Assembly (NCBI RefSeq): GCF_024171925.1
Contig: NZ_JAMTCO010000002.1
Location: 85,986 to 149,985 of the forward strand
Direction of reading: 5' to 3'
Length of the DNA stretch: 64,000 bases
Source of the DNA: Actinokineospora diospyrosa
Lineage (GTDB): Bacteria > Actinomycetota > Actinomycetes > Mycobacteriales > Pseudonocardiaceae
Shown: piece after piece, positions 35,794 to 45,149 of the stretch
How positions within the stretch are numbered: the first letter of the stretch is position 1
How the letters are laid out: each line of letters opens with the position of its first letter
Program-made: the position numbers and the translations under genes
Notes under the pieces: generated by a model
Told to the model about the DNA's origin: nothing
What the model saw: the letters and a program-made list of their open reading frames with translations, nothing else
The model's database searches: none

Positions 35794-36359
35794 GCGCTCG
35801 GCCAGTTCCGCAGGAGCGCGTCGAGTGCCGCCACGGTCGCGGCCCAGGACGCGTCCACCTCGCGCGGGGTGAGCCGGAAGCGGCCGCCCGCCTCCAGGGT
35901 CACGTACCCGTGGAAGGTGCTGTGCAGCAGCCGGATCGCGTCGGTCTGGGCGGGTTCGGGCAGCTGGTAGCCGCGCAGCAGGGCGCGGGTCATCGCCGAG
36001 TGCCGCCCGGCTGCGCTCCCCGCCACCGTTTCGTCGTCGAGGTCGAGCTGCGCGGCCGCGTACCGGCCGGGGTGGCGCAGCGCGTAGTCGCGGTAGGCGT
36101 TGGCGAACGCGACCAGCGCGTCCTTGCCCGCCCGGCCCGCCAGCGCGTCGGCGACCCGGTCGGCGAGCTCGGCCATGGCCAGCAGCGCGACCCGAACCCG
36201 CAGGTCGCGGGCGCTCTTGATGTGCGAGTACAGGCTCGCGTCGCGCACCCCGAACCGCCGCGCCACGGTCGAGACGGTCACGTTCTCGAACCCGAGCTCA
36301 TCGGCCAGCTCCGCCGCCGCCAGCGTCAGCCGCTCGACCGTCACCCCAGCGCGCGCCAT
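35790..36359 (-). CDS. TetR-family regulator
   Basis: The 189-residue protein has the N-terminal HTH (LADELGFENVTVSTVARRFG, then VRDASLYSHIKSARDL). The C-terminal domain with LLHSTFHGYVTLEAGGRF belongs to the WHG-type TetR group. It is divergent from the FBP gene by 54 bases and probably regulates it and itself. The last codon is followed by a TAG supplied by the flanking repeat element, so the original C-terminus may have differed. Confidence 0.9.
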   Translation of the reverse strand: MARAGVTVERLTLAAAELADELGFENVTVSTVARRFGVRDASLYSHIKSARDLRVRVALLAMAELADRVADALAGRAGKDALVAFANAYRDYALRHPGRYAAAQLDLDDETVAGSAAGRHSAMTRALLRGYQLPEPAQTDAIRLLHSTFHGYVTLEAGGRFRLTPREVDASWAATVAALDALLRNWPSA

Positions 36360-36413
36360 GCGTTCCCACCTAAGTTGGTTATTCAGTTGCCTAGGGGTAT
36401 TAGGCTACTCCCT
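36360..36413. promoter_or_regulatory. Divergent TetR/FBP control region
   Basis: This 54-base AT-richer spacer holds the palindrome CCTA-N7-TAGG (36390-36404) and a looser GGGGTA / TACTCC pair around it, positions suited to a TetR operator. No promoter hexamers can be assigned with confidence. Confidence 0.4.
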
Positions 36414-36896
36414 ATGTTGCCGGTCACCGAGAACGCCATCCGGGCCTCCTTCGTCAACTGCACGAAGGGCGAGGCCAAGCGCCTGGTCGTCCCCCGCGAC
36501 CTCGCCGAACGCCCCTGGGCCGACCTGGACTTCCTGGGCTGGCGCGACCCGGCGTCACGCGAGCGCGCCTACCTGGTCGCCGAGTCCGACGACCGCCTCG
36601 TCGGCGTCGCCCTGCGGGTCGCCCCGCAGGCGGGCCAGGTCCGGCGCGGCATGTGCGCGCTGTGCCTCACCACCCACCCGGGCACCGGTGTGTCGTTGAT
36701 GACGGCCCGCAAGCCCGGGCAGTCCGCCAGTTCCGTGGGCACCTACATCTGCACCGACCTCGCCTGCTCGCTCTACCTGCGCGGCAAGAAGCAGACCGAG
36801 CCGGGCGGGCGCCTGCGCGAGTCCCTCACCCTCGCCGAGGTGATCGACCGCACCGCCGCCAACCTGGCGGCCTTCCTGAACCGGGTGCGCGAGTAG
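36414..36896 (+). CDS. FBP-domain (EF-G-binding-like) zinc-finger protein
   Basis: The 160-residue protein begins MLPVTENAIRASFVNCTKGE and contains CALC and CTDLAC, giving a treble-clef-like Cys4 set, with SLYLRGKK after it. This matches the actinobacterial FBP family, related to the C-terminal zinc finger of FusB-type elongation factor G-binding proteins. It may rescue or modulate EF-G, but FusB-like activity has not been shown for this group as far as I know. Probably controlled by the divergent TetR. Confidence 0.82.
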   Translation: MLPVTENAIRASFVNCTKGEAKRLVVPRDLAERPWADLDFLGWRDPASRERAYLVAESDDRLVGVALRVAPQAGQVRRGMCALCLTTHPGTGVSLMTARKPGQSASSVGTYICTDLACSLYLRGKKQTEPGGRLRESLTLAEVIDRTAANLAAFLNRVRE

Positions 36897-36921
36897 TACC
36901 GGGTCGGAGTGCCCGGTGCGC

Positions 36922-36935
36922 GGCACCAAGGTCCC
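36922..36935 (-). promoter_or_regulatory. Candidate DosR-like box upstream of USP gene
   Basis: On the minus strand GGGACCTTGGTGCC resembles the mycobacterial GGGACTTTnGnCCC pattern. It lies about 100 bases before the USP start, a usual distance. Several mismatches are present. Confidence 0.3.
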
Positions 36936-37032
36936 GGGTGGCTGAGGACCTCGGACAGCGGTGACCCGACCACCATCGCCACTACCGTCGGTGGTGCGGT
37001 CCGCAATCGTCCACAGTGAACAGGAGTGCGGT

Positions 37033-37890
37033 ATGAGCCACCCCGTATCGGTTGCCGTCGACGGCTCCGAGTCCGCCCGCGAGGCCGTGGTGTGGGCGGC
37101 CGCCGAAGCCCACCGGCGCGAGACCTGGCTGCGGGTCGTCACCGTCTACCCGTGGCCCATCACCGGTTTCCCCGAGGCCGCCGCCACCGGCCCCCAGTTG
37201 CTCGCGGGTCTGCGGGAACAGGCCCACGCGACCCTCGCCGAGGCGCGGGACGCGGCCAACGTGACAGCGCCCGACCTGCTCGTGCGCACCGCCGCGCTGG
37301 AGGGTGACGTCGTGGCGGAACTCCGCGCGGCGAGCGAGGGGGCGACGCTGCTGGTGCTGGGATCGCGTGGACTGGGCGGCTTCTCGGGCATGCTGCTCGG
37401 TTCGACCGCGGTCGCGTTGTCCGCGCACGGCGCCTGCCCCGTCGTCGTGGTCCGGGGTGAGAGCAAGGGGTCCCGCGTCGTGGTCGGCGTCGATGGTGGG
37501 CCGACCGATGACGCCGCGCTGGCGTTCGCCTTCGAGCACGCGGCCACCGCCAACCACACCGTCGTCGCGACCCACGCCTGGAGCGACACCCTCCTCGACG
37601 CCGCCCACACCGCGGGCTACGCCGCGCTGGACTGGGGGCAACTGTCCACACAGGCCGGTGAGCTGCTCGCCGACCGGGTCGCGCCCTGGCGCGCCAAGTT
37701 CCCCGCCGTCCCCGTGGAGCTGGTCGTTGCCCGCTCCCGGCCCGCCCGACTGCTCCTCGAGCAGGCGGCCGACGCCGAGTTGGTGGTCGTCGGATCGCGT
37801 GGGCGGGGCGGTTTCGCCGGACTCCTGCTCGGGTCAACCAGCCAGGCCTTGATCCGGCACAGCCCGTGCCCGGTATCGATCGTTCGCTGA
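37033..37890 (+). CDS. Tandem universal stress protein
   Basis: The 285-residue protein has two USP domains. Each ends in the ATP-binding pattern G-2x-G-9x-G-S/T: GSRGLGGFSGMLLGST and GSRGRGGFAGLLLGST. ATG 37033 has AGGAG six bases upstream; the frame is open further up. In mycobacteria such proteins belong to the hypoxia/dormancy regulon; the neighbouring Acg-type gene supports a similar role here (inference). Confidence 0.93.
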   Translation: MSHPVSVAVDGSESAREAVVWAAAEAHRRETWLRVVTVYPWPITGFPEAAATGPQLLAGLREQAHATLAEARDAANVTAPDLLVRTAALEGDVVAELRAASEGATLLVLGSRGLGGFSGMLLGSTAVALSAHGACPVVVVRGESKGSRVVVGVDGGPTDDAALAFAFEHAATANHTVVATHAWSDTLLDAAHTAGYAALDWGQLSTQAGELLADRVAPWRAKFPAVPVELVVARSRPARLLLEQAADAELVVVGSRGRGGFAGLLLGSTSQALIRHSPCPVSIVR

Positions 37891-37914
37891 CTCCGCCTTG
37901 CGCTGACCCCGCAT

Positions 37915-37948
37915 GAGCCGGACCGCCCCAGGAAGGGTGGTCCGGCTC
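37915..37948. terminator. Bidirectional hairpin terminator
   Basis: GAGCCGGACCGCCC pairs with GGGTGGTCCGGCTC (one G.U) around CAGGAA, followed by GGTTTCGTT. It sits between the convergent USP and Acg genes. Confidence 0.85.
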
Positions 37949-37971
37949 GGTTTCGTTGAAGGTGAAGGCTC

Positions 37972-38940
37972 CTAGACGAAATCCAGGACGTCGGTGACCG
38001 GTCTCCGTGGTGTTCGCGGCAACTCGCCCGCGCCCGCCATCGGCCTGCCGACCCGCACCACCATCTGCGGCACCATCGTGTTCCCCACCACCTCCGCCCG
38101 CACCCGGGCGCGCGACGAGGGGGACTCCAGCGACTGCGTGATCGGGCACGAGACGAGCCGCGAAGCCGTCGCCGCCAACGTCACCGCACTGGTCGCCTCG
38201 CCCGCGCGCAATCTCGACTCCCGGTCGTCGGATTCGGTCCCCAGCACCAAGAGCGTCCCCGCGCCACCCTGGGGCGACGCCAGGCCGGGGGCGGAGAACC
38301 GCCGCGTGACGAGGTCGCCGTAGCGGACCTCCCGGGGCGTGTTCGCCGAGGGCACCCCGTCGACGGATCCGCTGTGCCTACCGGACCACGCCGCCATCTC
38401 GTCGTGCGAAGCATTTGACCGCAACGAGTTGGCCAGGTTCGTCAGCTCGGCGAGCCGCGCCCGGGCGGGGCCGGTCACCACCTGGACCAGCACGCCCAAC
38501 TCCGCCGCCGCGCGGATCATCTCCCGCAGCGGGGTGTCCTCGACCGGCCACTCGGCGTAGCCGCGGCGATCACTGCGCCTGCGGATGATCGCTGACGCCG
38601 CAAGGACTTCCGCGCGACTCGGGGGTGCGGAAGTCAGTTCCACCTCGGCCAGCAGCGTCGGATCGGCCGGGTCGGGCCCGCGGTGCACCCGCGACCGCCA
38701 GCCGAACGCCGCCAGCGCGGTGACCAGGTGGTGCAACGCCGCGCCGCAGCTGATCACCAGGTCGCGGCCGTCCGGATCGGCGGCGGTCAACCGCCTGGTC
38801 TGATCGGCGTGCAGGCGGATCGAGGACCGGCCGACCCGCCAGCGCCACGGCTGGGTGTTGTGCGCCGACGGCGCGCAGCACGCCAACCGCAGGGCGGTCA
38901 CCACCGTCTCGTTGTCGGGGAACACCTCGGCCGCGGTCAT
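37972..38940 (-). CDS. Acg-family nitroreductase-like protein
   Basis: The 322-residue protein has APSAHNTQPWRWRVG, VISCGAALHHLVTALAAFGW and late PQMVVRVGRP, marks of the Acg subgroup of the nitroreductase fold (two fused domains, FMN-binding, often with a lid). Acg proteins may sequester FMN during dormancy rather than reduce nitro compounds. ATG 38940 follows AGAGGA; the frame is open to 39105. Confidence 0.88.
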   Translation of the reverse strand: MTAAEVFPDNETVVTALRLACCAPSAHNTQPWRWRVGRSSIRLHADQTRRLTAADPDGRDLVISCGAALHHLVTALAAFGWRSRVHRGPDPADPTLLAEVELTSAPPSRAEVLAASAIIRRRSDRRGYAEWPVEDTPLREMIRAAAELGVLVQVVTGPARARLAELTNLANSLRSNASHDEMAAWSGRHSGSVDGVPSANTPREVRYGDLVTRRFSAPGLASPQGGAGTLLVLGTESDDRESRLRAGEATSAVTLAATASRLVSCPITQSLESPSSRARVRAEVVGNTMVPQMVVRVGRPMAGAGELPRTPRRPVTDVLDFV

Positions 38941-39040
38941 CGCACCGTCCTCTTTGGTCGCTCCGGACCGGGTCGGTGCCCATGGCGCCCGCCCCGGGTC
39001 CGGTACCGCAAGCCTCGGTCCCCGACCGGGCCCGCGTCCG

Positions 39041-39054
39041 CCGCCCAAAGTCCC
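39041..39054 (-). promoter_or_regulatory. Candidate DosR-like box upstream of Acg gene
   Basis: On the minus strand GGGACTTTGGGCGG fits the GGGACTTTnGnCCC consensus in its first half, about 100 bases before the Acg start. The second half is weaker. Confidence 0.35.
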
Positions 39055-39408
39055 GTCGTGGCACGTCTTCGGGCCCTGTGGTTGGTGAGGGGCGAAACGT
39101 CGCAATAACCTGTTGCGAAGTGGCGAACCGGTCAGTGGAAACGCGGTGGGAATTAATGCTGTGGATGAGGCGGCAATTGTGATAAGGGTCGGGTGTGACG
39201 CGAGCGTTCAGCCGTCGCCGCTCGGGCATTCGGCGTAATTCGGGCCCGATTGGCACTCGTCAAGTAGTTGGTGACCAGGCAAAACGGACTATTGTTCGAG
39301 TAAGTCGAACCGGCGGAACTTGATGGTCGAAACATTGTTTGGCACTTCCCCCGGTGCGGATCCGACAGCTATGGTCCGTTCGACCGCGCCGATTCCTGGG
39401 GGTTTCAC
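39055..39408. promoter_or_regulatory. AT-richer leader of first giant secreted protein
   Basis: This region is less GC-rich than its surroundings and has no gene. It contains the inverted repeat GTTCGA-GTAAG-TCGAAC at 39294-39310, an operator-like palindrome about 100 bases before the ATG. The last bases, CCTGGGGGTTTCAC then ATG, are nearly the same as before the second giant gene (CCTGGGGTTTCACG then ATG), so the translation start region was duplicated along with the gene. Confidence 0.5.
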
Positions 39409-42400
39409 ATGCGCCGAAGTTCCCGCACGCCCACACGAGATCTGTTCGTCCGCGCCGCCGCGCGGACCGGGCAGACCCTGCTCATCGCCGCGCTCGCGGT
39501 AGCCGGTCTGAGCACGACGGCCACCGCCGCCCCCGCGCCCGCCGCGTCGTCGTTGACCGGCGCCGAGCAGGACGCCTTCGCCAAGGCCAAGGCCACCGGG
39601 GAGCCGGTGGTGGTCGCCGACGCGGTCACCGAGACGAGCCAGGTCCTGGTGAAGCCGGACGGCCGGTTCGTCTACGAGTCCAGCGCCGCCCCGCAGCGGG
39701 TCAAGCGCGGCGACAAGTGGCAGCCCGTCGACGCCGCCCTGCGCGCCGCTGCCGACGGCACCCTCACCCCCGCCGCCGCCCCGCTGGACGTCTCGTTCTC
39801 CGGCGGCGGCACCGCCCCGTACGTCACGCTGAAGTCGGCGCAGGGCCAGGTCGCGCTGCACTGGCCGACCCCGCTGCCCGCGCCGCGGGTGGACGGTTCC
39901 ACCGCGACCTACGCCGGTGTCCTGCCCGGCGTCGACCTCGTCCTCGCCGCTTCACCGCTGAGCTACCAGCAGGTCCTGGTGGTGCACGACGCCGACGCGG
40001 CGGCCAACCCGGCGCTGCGCCAGGTGAAGGTCACCGCCAGGTCCACCGGCCTGACCGTGCGCACCGGCGCGGACGGCGCGCTCTCGGCCGTCGACGCCGA
40101 GGGCGAGGTGGTCTTCACCGGCTCCACCCCGACCATGTGGGACTCCGCGCGTCCGACCGCGACCGACCCGGCCCCCACCGCGACCGACCCCAAGGCCGCC
40201 CGGGTGGACAAGGTCACCGTCACCGCGCGCGAGGTCGCCGTCGAGCAGCCCGCCGCGGCAGGCAAGAAGACCACCGCGGTGCGCAACGCCGAGATCTCCG
40301 TGCTCCCCGACGTGGCCGCGTTGACCCGACCGGGCGTGAAGTACCCGGTCTACGTCGACCCGTCGCTGACCGGCAACCAGCTCGCCTGGGGTGAGACCAC
40401 CGCCAACGGCTTCAGCTACTTCAACGCCGCGATGGTCGCCCAGGTCGGCCGCTGCAACAACAGCAACGGCGACTGCGGGTCGCTGACCACCGCCCGGTCG
40501 TACTTCCGGCTGAACACCGAGCCCATCAAGCCCCGCTCGGGCTGGGCCGCCGTGGTGTGGACCGCGGGTGTCTACACGACCCAGGTGCACGGCGCGAACG
40601 GGTGCACCGCCGAGCCGGTCCGCCTGTGGAGCAGCGGCCCCATCTTCTCGGGCATGTCCTGGAACAACCCGGGTCTGTCGGGCCACCTCGACACCGTGTA
40701 CTCCGCCGCCGGTGACCAGTGCGGTGGCGCGGGTGGCGTGCCGTTCACCGCGCCGCCGGTCAAGGACTTCGTGCAGACCGCCGCCAACGGCGGGTGGAAC
40801 GACATCACCATCGCCCTCGCGGCCGACAACGAGAGCCTGCAGTCGCAGTGGAAGAAGTTCGCCACCTCCGGTGCCGCCGCGCCGAAGCTGGTCGCCGAGT
40901 TCAGCTACCGCCCCAACCAGCCCACCGGCCTGCTCATCCCCGCCGCGGGGCAGTGCTGGCCCTACAGCGCGACGGTGGCCACCGCCACCCCGACGCTGCA
41001 CGCCACGGCGACCGACAACAACAGCCCGACGCTGCCGGTCATCCTGCGCTACGAGATCTACAACCGGATCACCAACGCCCTGGTGACGCACTCCAACAAC
41101 AGCGTCGTGATCGCCTCGGGCACGACGGGGACCTGGACCACACCGACCCTGCCCGACGGCGACTACCGCTACCAGGTCGGCGCGCTCAGCCAGTACCCGG
41201 GCGACGCCAACCGCAACCTGTGGGGACCGGCGTACTCGTCGGTCCTGGACTTCAACGTCCGGACCGCGCCGCTGCTCACCCCGGTGGTCAAACCGAGTCC
41301 GGACTACCCGAGCGGCGCCTGGGGTTCCCCGGCGAACTCGCCCGGCTCGATCTCGGTGAGCGACCCGGGCAGCCCGGGTGGTGAGGTCGAGGGCTTCACC
41401 TACACCTTCAACGGCCCCGGCACCGAGGTGCTCCCCGGCCCGACCGACTGCGACTTCGACAAGGTGTTCGGCCTCACCGGCGGCTGGGTCTCCGGCTCCT
41501 CGGCGACGATCCGCCTGCCCGCGGGTCTCTCGCCCGGCTACCACACCCTGCACGTGCGCAGCTTCGACCGCTCGCACAAGCTATCGCCGGAGACGCAGGC
41601 GTACCAGTTCTACGTCGCGCCGACGACCCTGCTCTCGCCGACCAAGCTCGAGGCCGAGTCGATGACGGTGTCGCAGCCGGGCGGGCAGGGCGTCACCATC
41701 GCCACCCAGGCCAACTGCTGCGGCGTGACCTGGTCGAACAACGCGCAGGTGCACTTCTACGGCACCGCGGCGAACCAGTCGTTCACCCTCGGCTTCACCG
41801 TTGGCGCCGAACAGGACTACGACCTCGGCCTCGGCGTCACCCGGTCCACCGACTACGGGCAGGTGGCGTACGCGATCGACGGGCAGGCCGTCGGGCAACC
41901 CTCGCTCAACGGCCCGGTCGGCTCGTTCGAACTCTTCGAATGGGTCGTGCGCACCCGGCACGTCCCGCTCGGGACCAGAAGGCTGACCGCGGGCGCGCAC
42001 ACGCTCACGGTGACCGTCACCGGGACCAACGGCTACTCCATGGGCCAGCGCTACCACGCGGGCGTCGACTACCTGCTGCTCACCCCGACCGGCCGGTTCG
42101 AGGCCGAGCAGCCCAGCCAGGTCACCCCGACCCAGCCCCCGGGCCAGTCGATGACCGTGGCCAGGCAGAACCAGGCGGGCGGTGGCACCTACTGGTCGGA
42201 GGGCGCGCAGCTCGGGTTCGACGCGACCGCCGCAGGCGCCTCGGTCGAGCTCGCGTTCAAGGTGCCGGTCGAGGCCGACTACGCCCTGGGCGTCAACCTC
42301 GCCAGGGGACCGCAGCAGGGCCAGGTGACCATCAAGGTCGACGACGTCGCGCTGGCCAAGACCGACGACACCCCGTGGGACGGCTACCAAGCGGCCGCGG

Positions 42401-44934
42401 GCACCACGTACCTCCCGCTCGGCGGCGCGCACCTCGGGGCGGGCACGCACAAGGTCAAGATCACCGTGACGGGCAAGCACGCTTCCTCGTCCGGGTACAA
42501 GGTCGGCGTCGACTACTTCGGCGCGGTGGCCTTCGCCGCGGCGACGGCGGTGGACTTCACCTCGGCGATGAACAACAACGGCATCGCCCCGGAGGGCACC
42601 GCGGCCGACCTGGACACCAACGGCCTCGCCTCGATCTCGGCGCAGACCATGGCCGCGGCGGGTCTCGCGCCCGGGTCGTCGTTCACCGTGGACGGTGCCA
42701 CGTTCGTCATGCCCGCGCACCGCGCCGACGGCAACGACAACGTCATCGCGCACGGCCAGACGATCCCGCTGCCGCTCGCGCAGCAGATCAAGTCGAGCGC
42801 GGTCGGCCTGCTCGTGGTCGACACCTGCTACGCGGTGCCGCAGCGCTCCGGCGCGGTGACCTATGTGGACAACACCGTCGACCGGCCGCAGTTCCCGACC
42901 GTGCCGGACTGGTTCCTGGGCCCCAAGGAGTCGGCGCACGTGGTGCTGCCGCACTTCAACCTGGGCACCGCGATCGCCACCACCGGGCAGCCGCGGCTGT
43001 ACACGATCTTCGTCCCGACCGACCCGACCAAGACGCTGAAGTCGGTCACCCTGCCCAACTACGGCACCCCGTTCGTGCCGGGCTGCGCGGGCGGTCCCGC
43101 GCTGCACGTGCTGGCCATCGCGCCGCGGCCGGTGCAAGCCGGGTGGCTGGGTGCCTGGTCCGCGCAGCCGGACACCACGTCCGTCCCGCCGGGCGGGGTC
43201 GGCTTCGCCAACCAGACGGTGCGCACGGTGGTGCACCCGAGCCTGACCGGGTCGCAGGTCCGCGTCACGCTGTCCAACTCGCTCAACCCGGCCCCGGTCA
43301 CCGTCAGCAAGGTCTCCGTCGGCGCCCAGCAGGGCACCGGGGTCGACTCGGTCGCCACCCCCGCCGCTGTCCTCTTCGGCGGCAGCGCCTCGGTGACGAT
43401 CCCGGCGGGCGGTGAGGTGACCAGCGACGCGGTCGCCTTCCCGGCGGGCGGAACCGGCAACCTCGTGGTCAGCGCTTACCACGCCACGGCGCTGTCCCGG
43501 GTCCCGGTGCACTCACGACCGACCGCGCCGGTGCGCATCGGTTCCGGTGACCTCACCGCCACGGCGTCGGGCACCGGGTTCGCCACGGTCGCCAACGGCA
43601 GCTACCTGGTGTCCGGCCTCCAGGTGTCCACATCGGACAACTCGCTCGGCACCGTGGTGGTCCTCGGTGACCAGCAGTCCGCCGCGGCTGGCACCGACGC
43701 CAGCGCCGGTCACACCAAGACCTGGGTCGACCGGCTGCCCGGCGCGCTGACCGCGGCCGGAACGCCGTTGCCCGGCAGCATCGTCAACGCCTCCCGCTCC
43801 GGTCTGACCGCCGCCGCGACGTGGCAGATGAACGAGCCAAGCGGTACCACGCTCACCGACTCGAGCGGCTCGTTCCCCGCCACGCTCGCCGGGACCAGTG
43901 CCCGCACCGCCGAACGCGGTGGCGCGGTGGACTTCGACGGCAGCACCGGTCACGCCGTCGTCTCCGGGAACCCGATCAAGACCACGGAGAGCTACACCAT
44001 CTCCGCGTGGGTGAAGCTGGAGTCGACCACCTGGTCCGGGGTGGTCTTCAGCTGTGGTACCGGCGGCGCAGGCTCGCTGGAGTTGGTGTACTCCAAGCCG
44101 AACAACGCATGGGCGCTGGGCAACCACGGGGGTGGGGCCTCCGCGCTCGTGCTCGGCCCGGCCCCCGTGCTCAACACCTGGACCCACCTCGTCGGCACCT
44201 ACGACGTCGGTACCAAGGAGATGAGGCTCTACGTCAACGGCGCACTGGTCGCGTTCGCACCCCGCGTGTCCGCCGATGTCGCCGGACCGTTCGTGATCGG
44301 CGCCGCGAAGTCCGCCGGTGGCGTGGTTTCGGGGTACTTCAACGGGTCCATCAGCGAGGTGACCCTGTTCCAGGGCGCCGCGACCGCGACCGACGTGGGC
44401 GTCCTGTACCGGGGCAACGCCGTGACGGGTCCCCGCGCCGGTGTCGGGTCCCAGTCACTCGCCGATGCCGCCAAGACACTCAACAGGCACGCCTACGGTG
44501 AGCCCAACCTGCGCACGGTGGTGGTCGCCCTGGGTGCCAACGACGTGCTGGCGGGCGTCAACAAGACCGACATCCTCACCGGTTTCCGCAACGTCATGCA
44601 CCAGGGCAACGCCGAGGCGCTGCGCAACACCCGCCGCACCGACGGCAGCCTCAACCACGTCATCGTGGCCACCATCCCGGCACTGGGCCTGGCCGCGAAC
44701 GACCCCCGCGAGATCGTCCGCCAGCAGGTCAACGCCGACCTCCTGAACAACTTCACCGACCAGGGCGCCGACGAGGTCATCGACATCGCGGGCACCGTCG
44801 CCGACCCCGCCAACACCAACCTGATCAGCCCCACCTACCTCACCGCAGGCCAACCCAACGACACCTACTACACCGTCGTAGCCGCCGCCATCGCCGCAGC
44901 AGCCTCGACCTTCCCACCCACAGCCCAGTTCTAA
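39409..44934 (+). CDS. Giant secreted multidomain protein 1, LamG-split pseudo-SGNH
   Basis: The 1841-residue protein has a signal peptide (to about 40) and a beta-rich region shared with secreted Rhs/LamG proteins (RVKRGDKWQPVDAAL, VLPGVDLVL, MWDSA). A DNRLRE-like region (ARSYFRLN) follows, then Fn3-like sequence, two carbohydrate-binding-like modules starting KLEAE and GRFEAEQ (about 745-1045), and a GH92-associated-type module (MNNNGIAPEGT, SISAQTMAAAGLAPG). From 1243 an SGNH-like domain starts (NQTVRTVVHPSLTGSQVRV), but block I reads VVVLGDQQ, with Gln1422 where the Ser of GDS belongs. A LamG domain is inserted after VNASRSG (about 1460-1670). Block III GAND is kept; the final DxxH is TAGQ (Gln1815). 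It looks like a wall- or glycan-binding pseudoenzyme. Confidence 0.85.
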   Translation: MRRSSRTPTRDLFVRAAARTGQTLLIAALAVAGLSTTATAAPAPAASSLTGAEQDAFAKAKATGEPVVVADAVTETSQVLVKPDGRFVYESSAAPQRVKRGDKWQPVDAALRAAADGTLTPAAAPLDVSFSGGGTAPYVTLKSAQGQVALHWPTPLPAPRVDGSTATYAGVLPGVDLVLAASPLSYQQVLVVHDADAAANPALRQVKVTARSTGLTVRTGADGALSAVDAEGEVVFTGSTPTMWDSARPTATDPAPTATDPKAARVDKVTVTAREVAVEQPAAAGKKTTAVRNAEISVLPDVAALTRPGVKYPVYVDPSLTGNQLAWGETTANGFSYFNAAMVAQVGRCNNSNGDCGSLTTARSYFRLNTEPIKPRSGWAAVVWTAGVYTTQVHGANGCTAEPVRLWSSGPIFSGMSWNNPGLSGHLDTVYSAAGDQCGGAGGVPFTAPPVKDFVQTAANGGWNDITIALAADNESLQSQWKKFATSGAAAPKLVAEFSYRPNQPTGLLIPAAGQCWPYSATVATATPTLHATATDNNSPTLPVILRYEIYNRITNALVTHSNNSVVIASGTTGTWTTPTLPDGDYRYQVGALSQYPGDANRNLWGPAYSSVLDFNVRTAPLLTPVVKPSPDYPSGAWGSPANSPGSISVSDPGSPGGEVEGFTYTFNGPGTEVLPGPTDCDFDKVFGLTGGWVSGSSATIRLPAGLSPGYHTLHVRSFDRSHKLSPETQAYQFYVAPTTLLSPTKLEAESMTVSQPGGQGVTIATQANCCGVTWSNNAQVHFYGTAANQSFTLGFTVGAEQDYDLGLGVTRSTDYGQVAYAIDGQAVGQPSLNGPVGSFELFEWVVRTRHVPLGTRRLTAGAHTLTVTVTGTNGYSMGQRYHAGVDYLLLTPTGRFEAEQPSQVTPTQPPGQSMTVARQNQAGGGTYWSEGAQLGFDATAAGASVELAFKVPVEADYALGVNLARGPQQGQVTIKVDDVALAKTDDTPWDGYQAAAGTTYLPLGGAHLGAGTHKVKITVTGKHASSSGYKVGVDYFGAVAFAAATAVDFTSAMNNNGIAPEGTAADLDTNGLASISAQTMAAAGLAPGSSFTVDGATFVMPAHRADGNDNVIAHGQTIPLPLAQQIKSSAVGLLVVDTCYAVPQRSGAVTYVDNTVDRPQFPTVPDWFLGPKESAHVVLPHFNLGTAIATTGQPRLYTIFVPTDPTKTLKSVTLPNYGTPFVPGCAGGPALHVLAIAPRPVQAGWLGAWSAQPDTTSVPPGGVGFANQTVRTVVHPSLTGSQVRVTLSNSLNPAPVTVSKVSVGAQQGTGVDSVATPAAVLFGGSASVTIPAGGEVTSDAVAFPAGGTGNLVVSAYHATALSRVPVHSRPTAPVRIGSGDLTATASGTGFATVANGSYLVSGLQVSTSDNSLGTVVVLGDQQSAAAGTDASAGHTKTWVDRLPGALTAAGTPLPGSIVNASRSGLTAAATWQMNEPSGTTLTDSSGSFPATLAGTSARTAERGGAVDFDGSTGHAVVSGNPIKTTESYTISAWVKLESTTWSGVVFSCGTGGAGSLELVYSKPNNAWALGNHGGGASALVLGPAPVLNTWTHLVGTYDVGTKEMRLYVNGALVAFAPRVSADVAGPFVIGAAKSAGGVVSGYFNGSISEVTLFQGAATATDVGVLYRGNAVTGPRAGVGSQSLADAAKTLNRHAYGEPNLRTVVVALGANDVLAGVNKTDILTGFRNVMHQGNAEALRNTRRTDGSLNHVIVATIPALGLAANDPREIVRQQVNADLLNNFTDQGADEVIDIAGTVADPANTNLISPTYLTAGQPNDTYYTVVAAAIAAAASTFPPTAQF

Positions 44935-44956
44935 CCCGCTCCTAGCCAATCCGACC

Positions 44957-44991
44957 CGAGTGCCCGCCGACCTCCCCTCGGCGGGCACTCG
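44957..44991 (+). terminator. Strong hairpin terminator after giant gene 1
   Basis: CGAGTGCCCGCCGA pairs perfectly with TCGGCGGGCACTCG around seven bases, starting 23 bases after the stop. Confidence 0.85.
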
Positions 44992-45149
44992 CTTGTGGCC
45001 GTCCGGCCGCAGTGGTCGACCACGTCCTCCTGCGCGGAGTCCGCTACTGGGTGTGAACAAGTGACTGTGGCTGCGTGAATACCGGACGCCTAGGCTTGGG
45101 GGCCCCGGCGCGTGTACCGATGAACCACCAGTCTCCTCAGGAGCCTCCA

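Noticed and set aside
39294..39310. SOS box before giant gene 1
   Set aside because: The half-sites are in the wrong order (GTTCGA first, TCGAAC second), so LexA binding is not expected.
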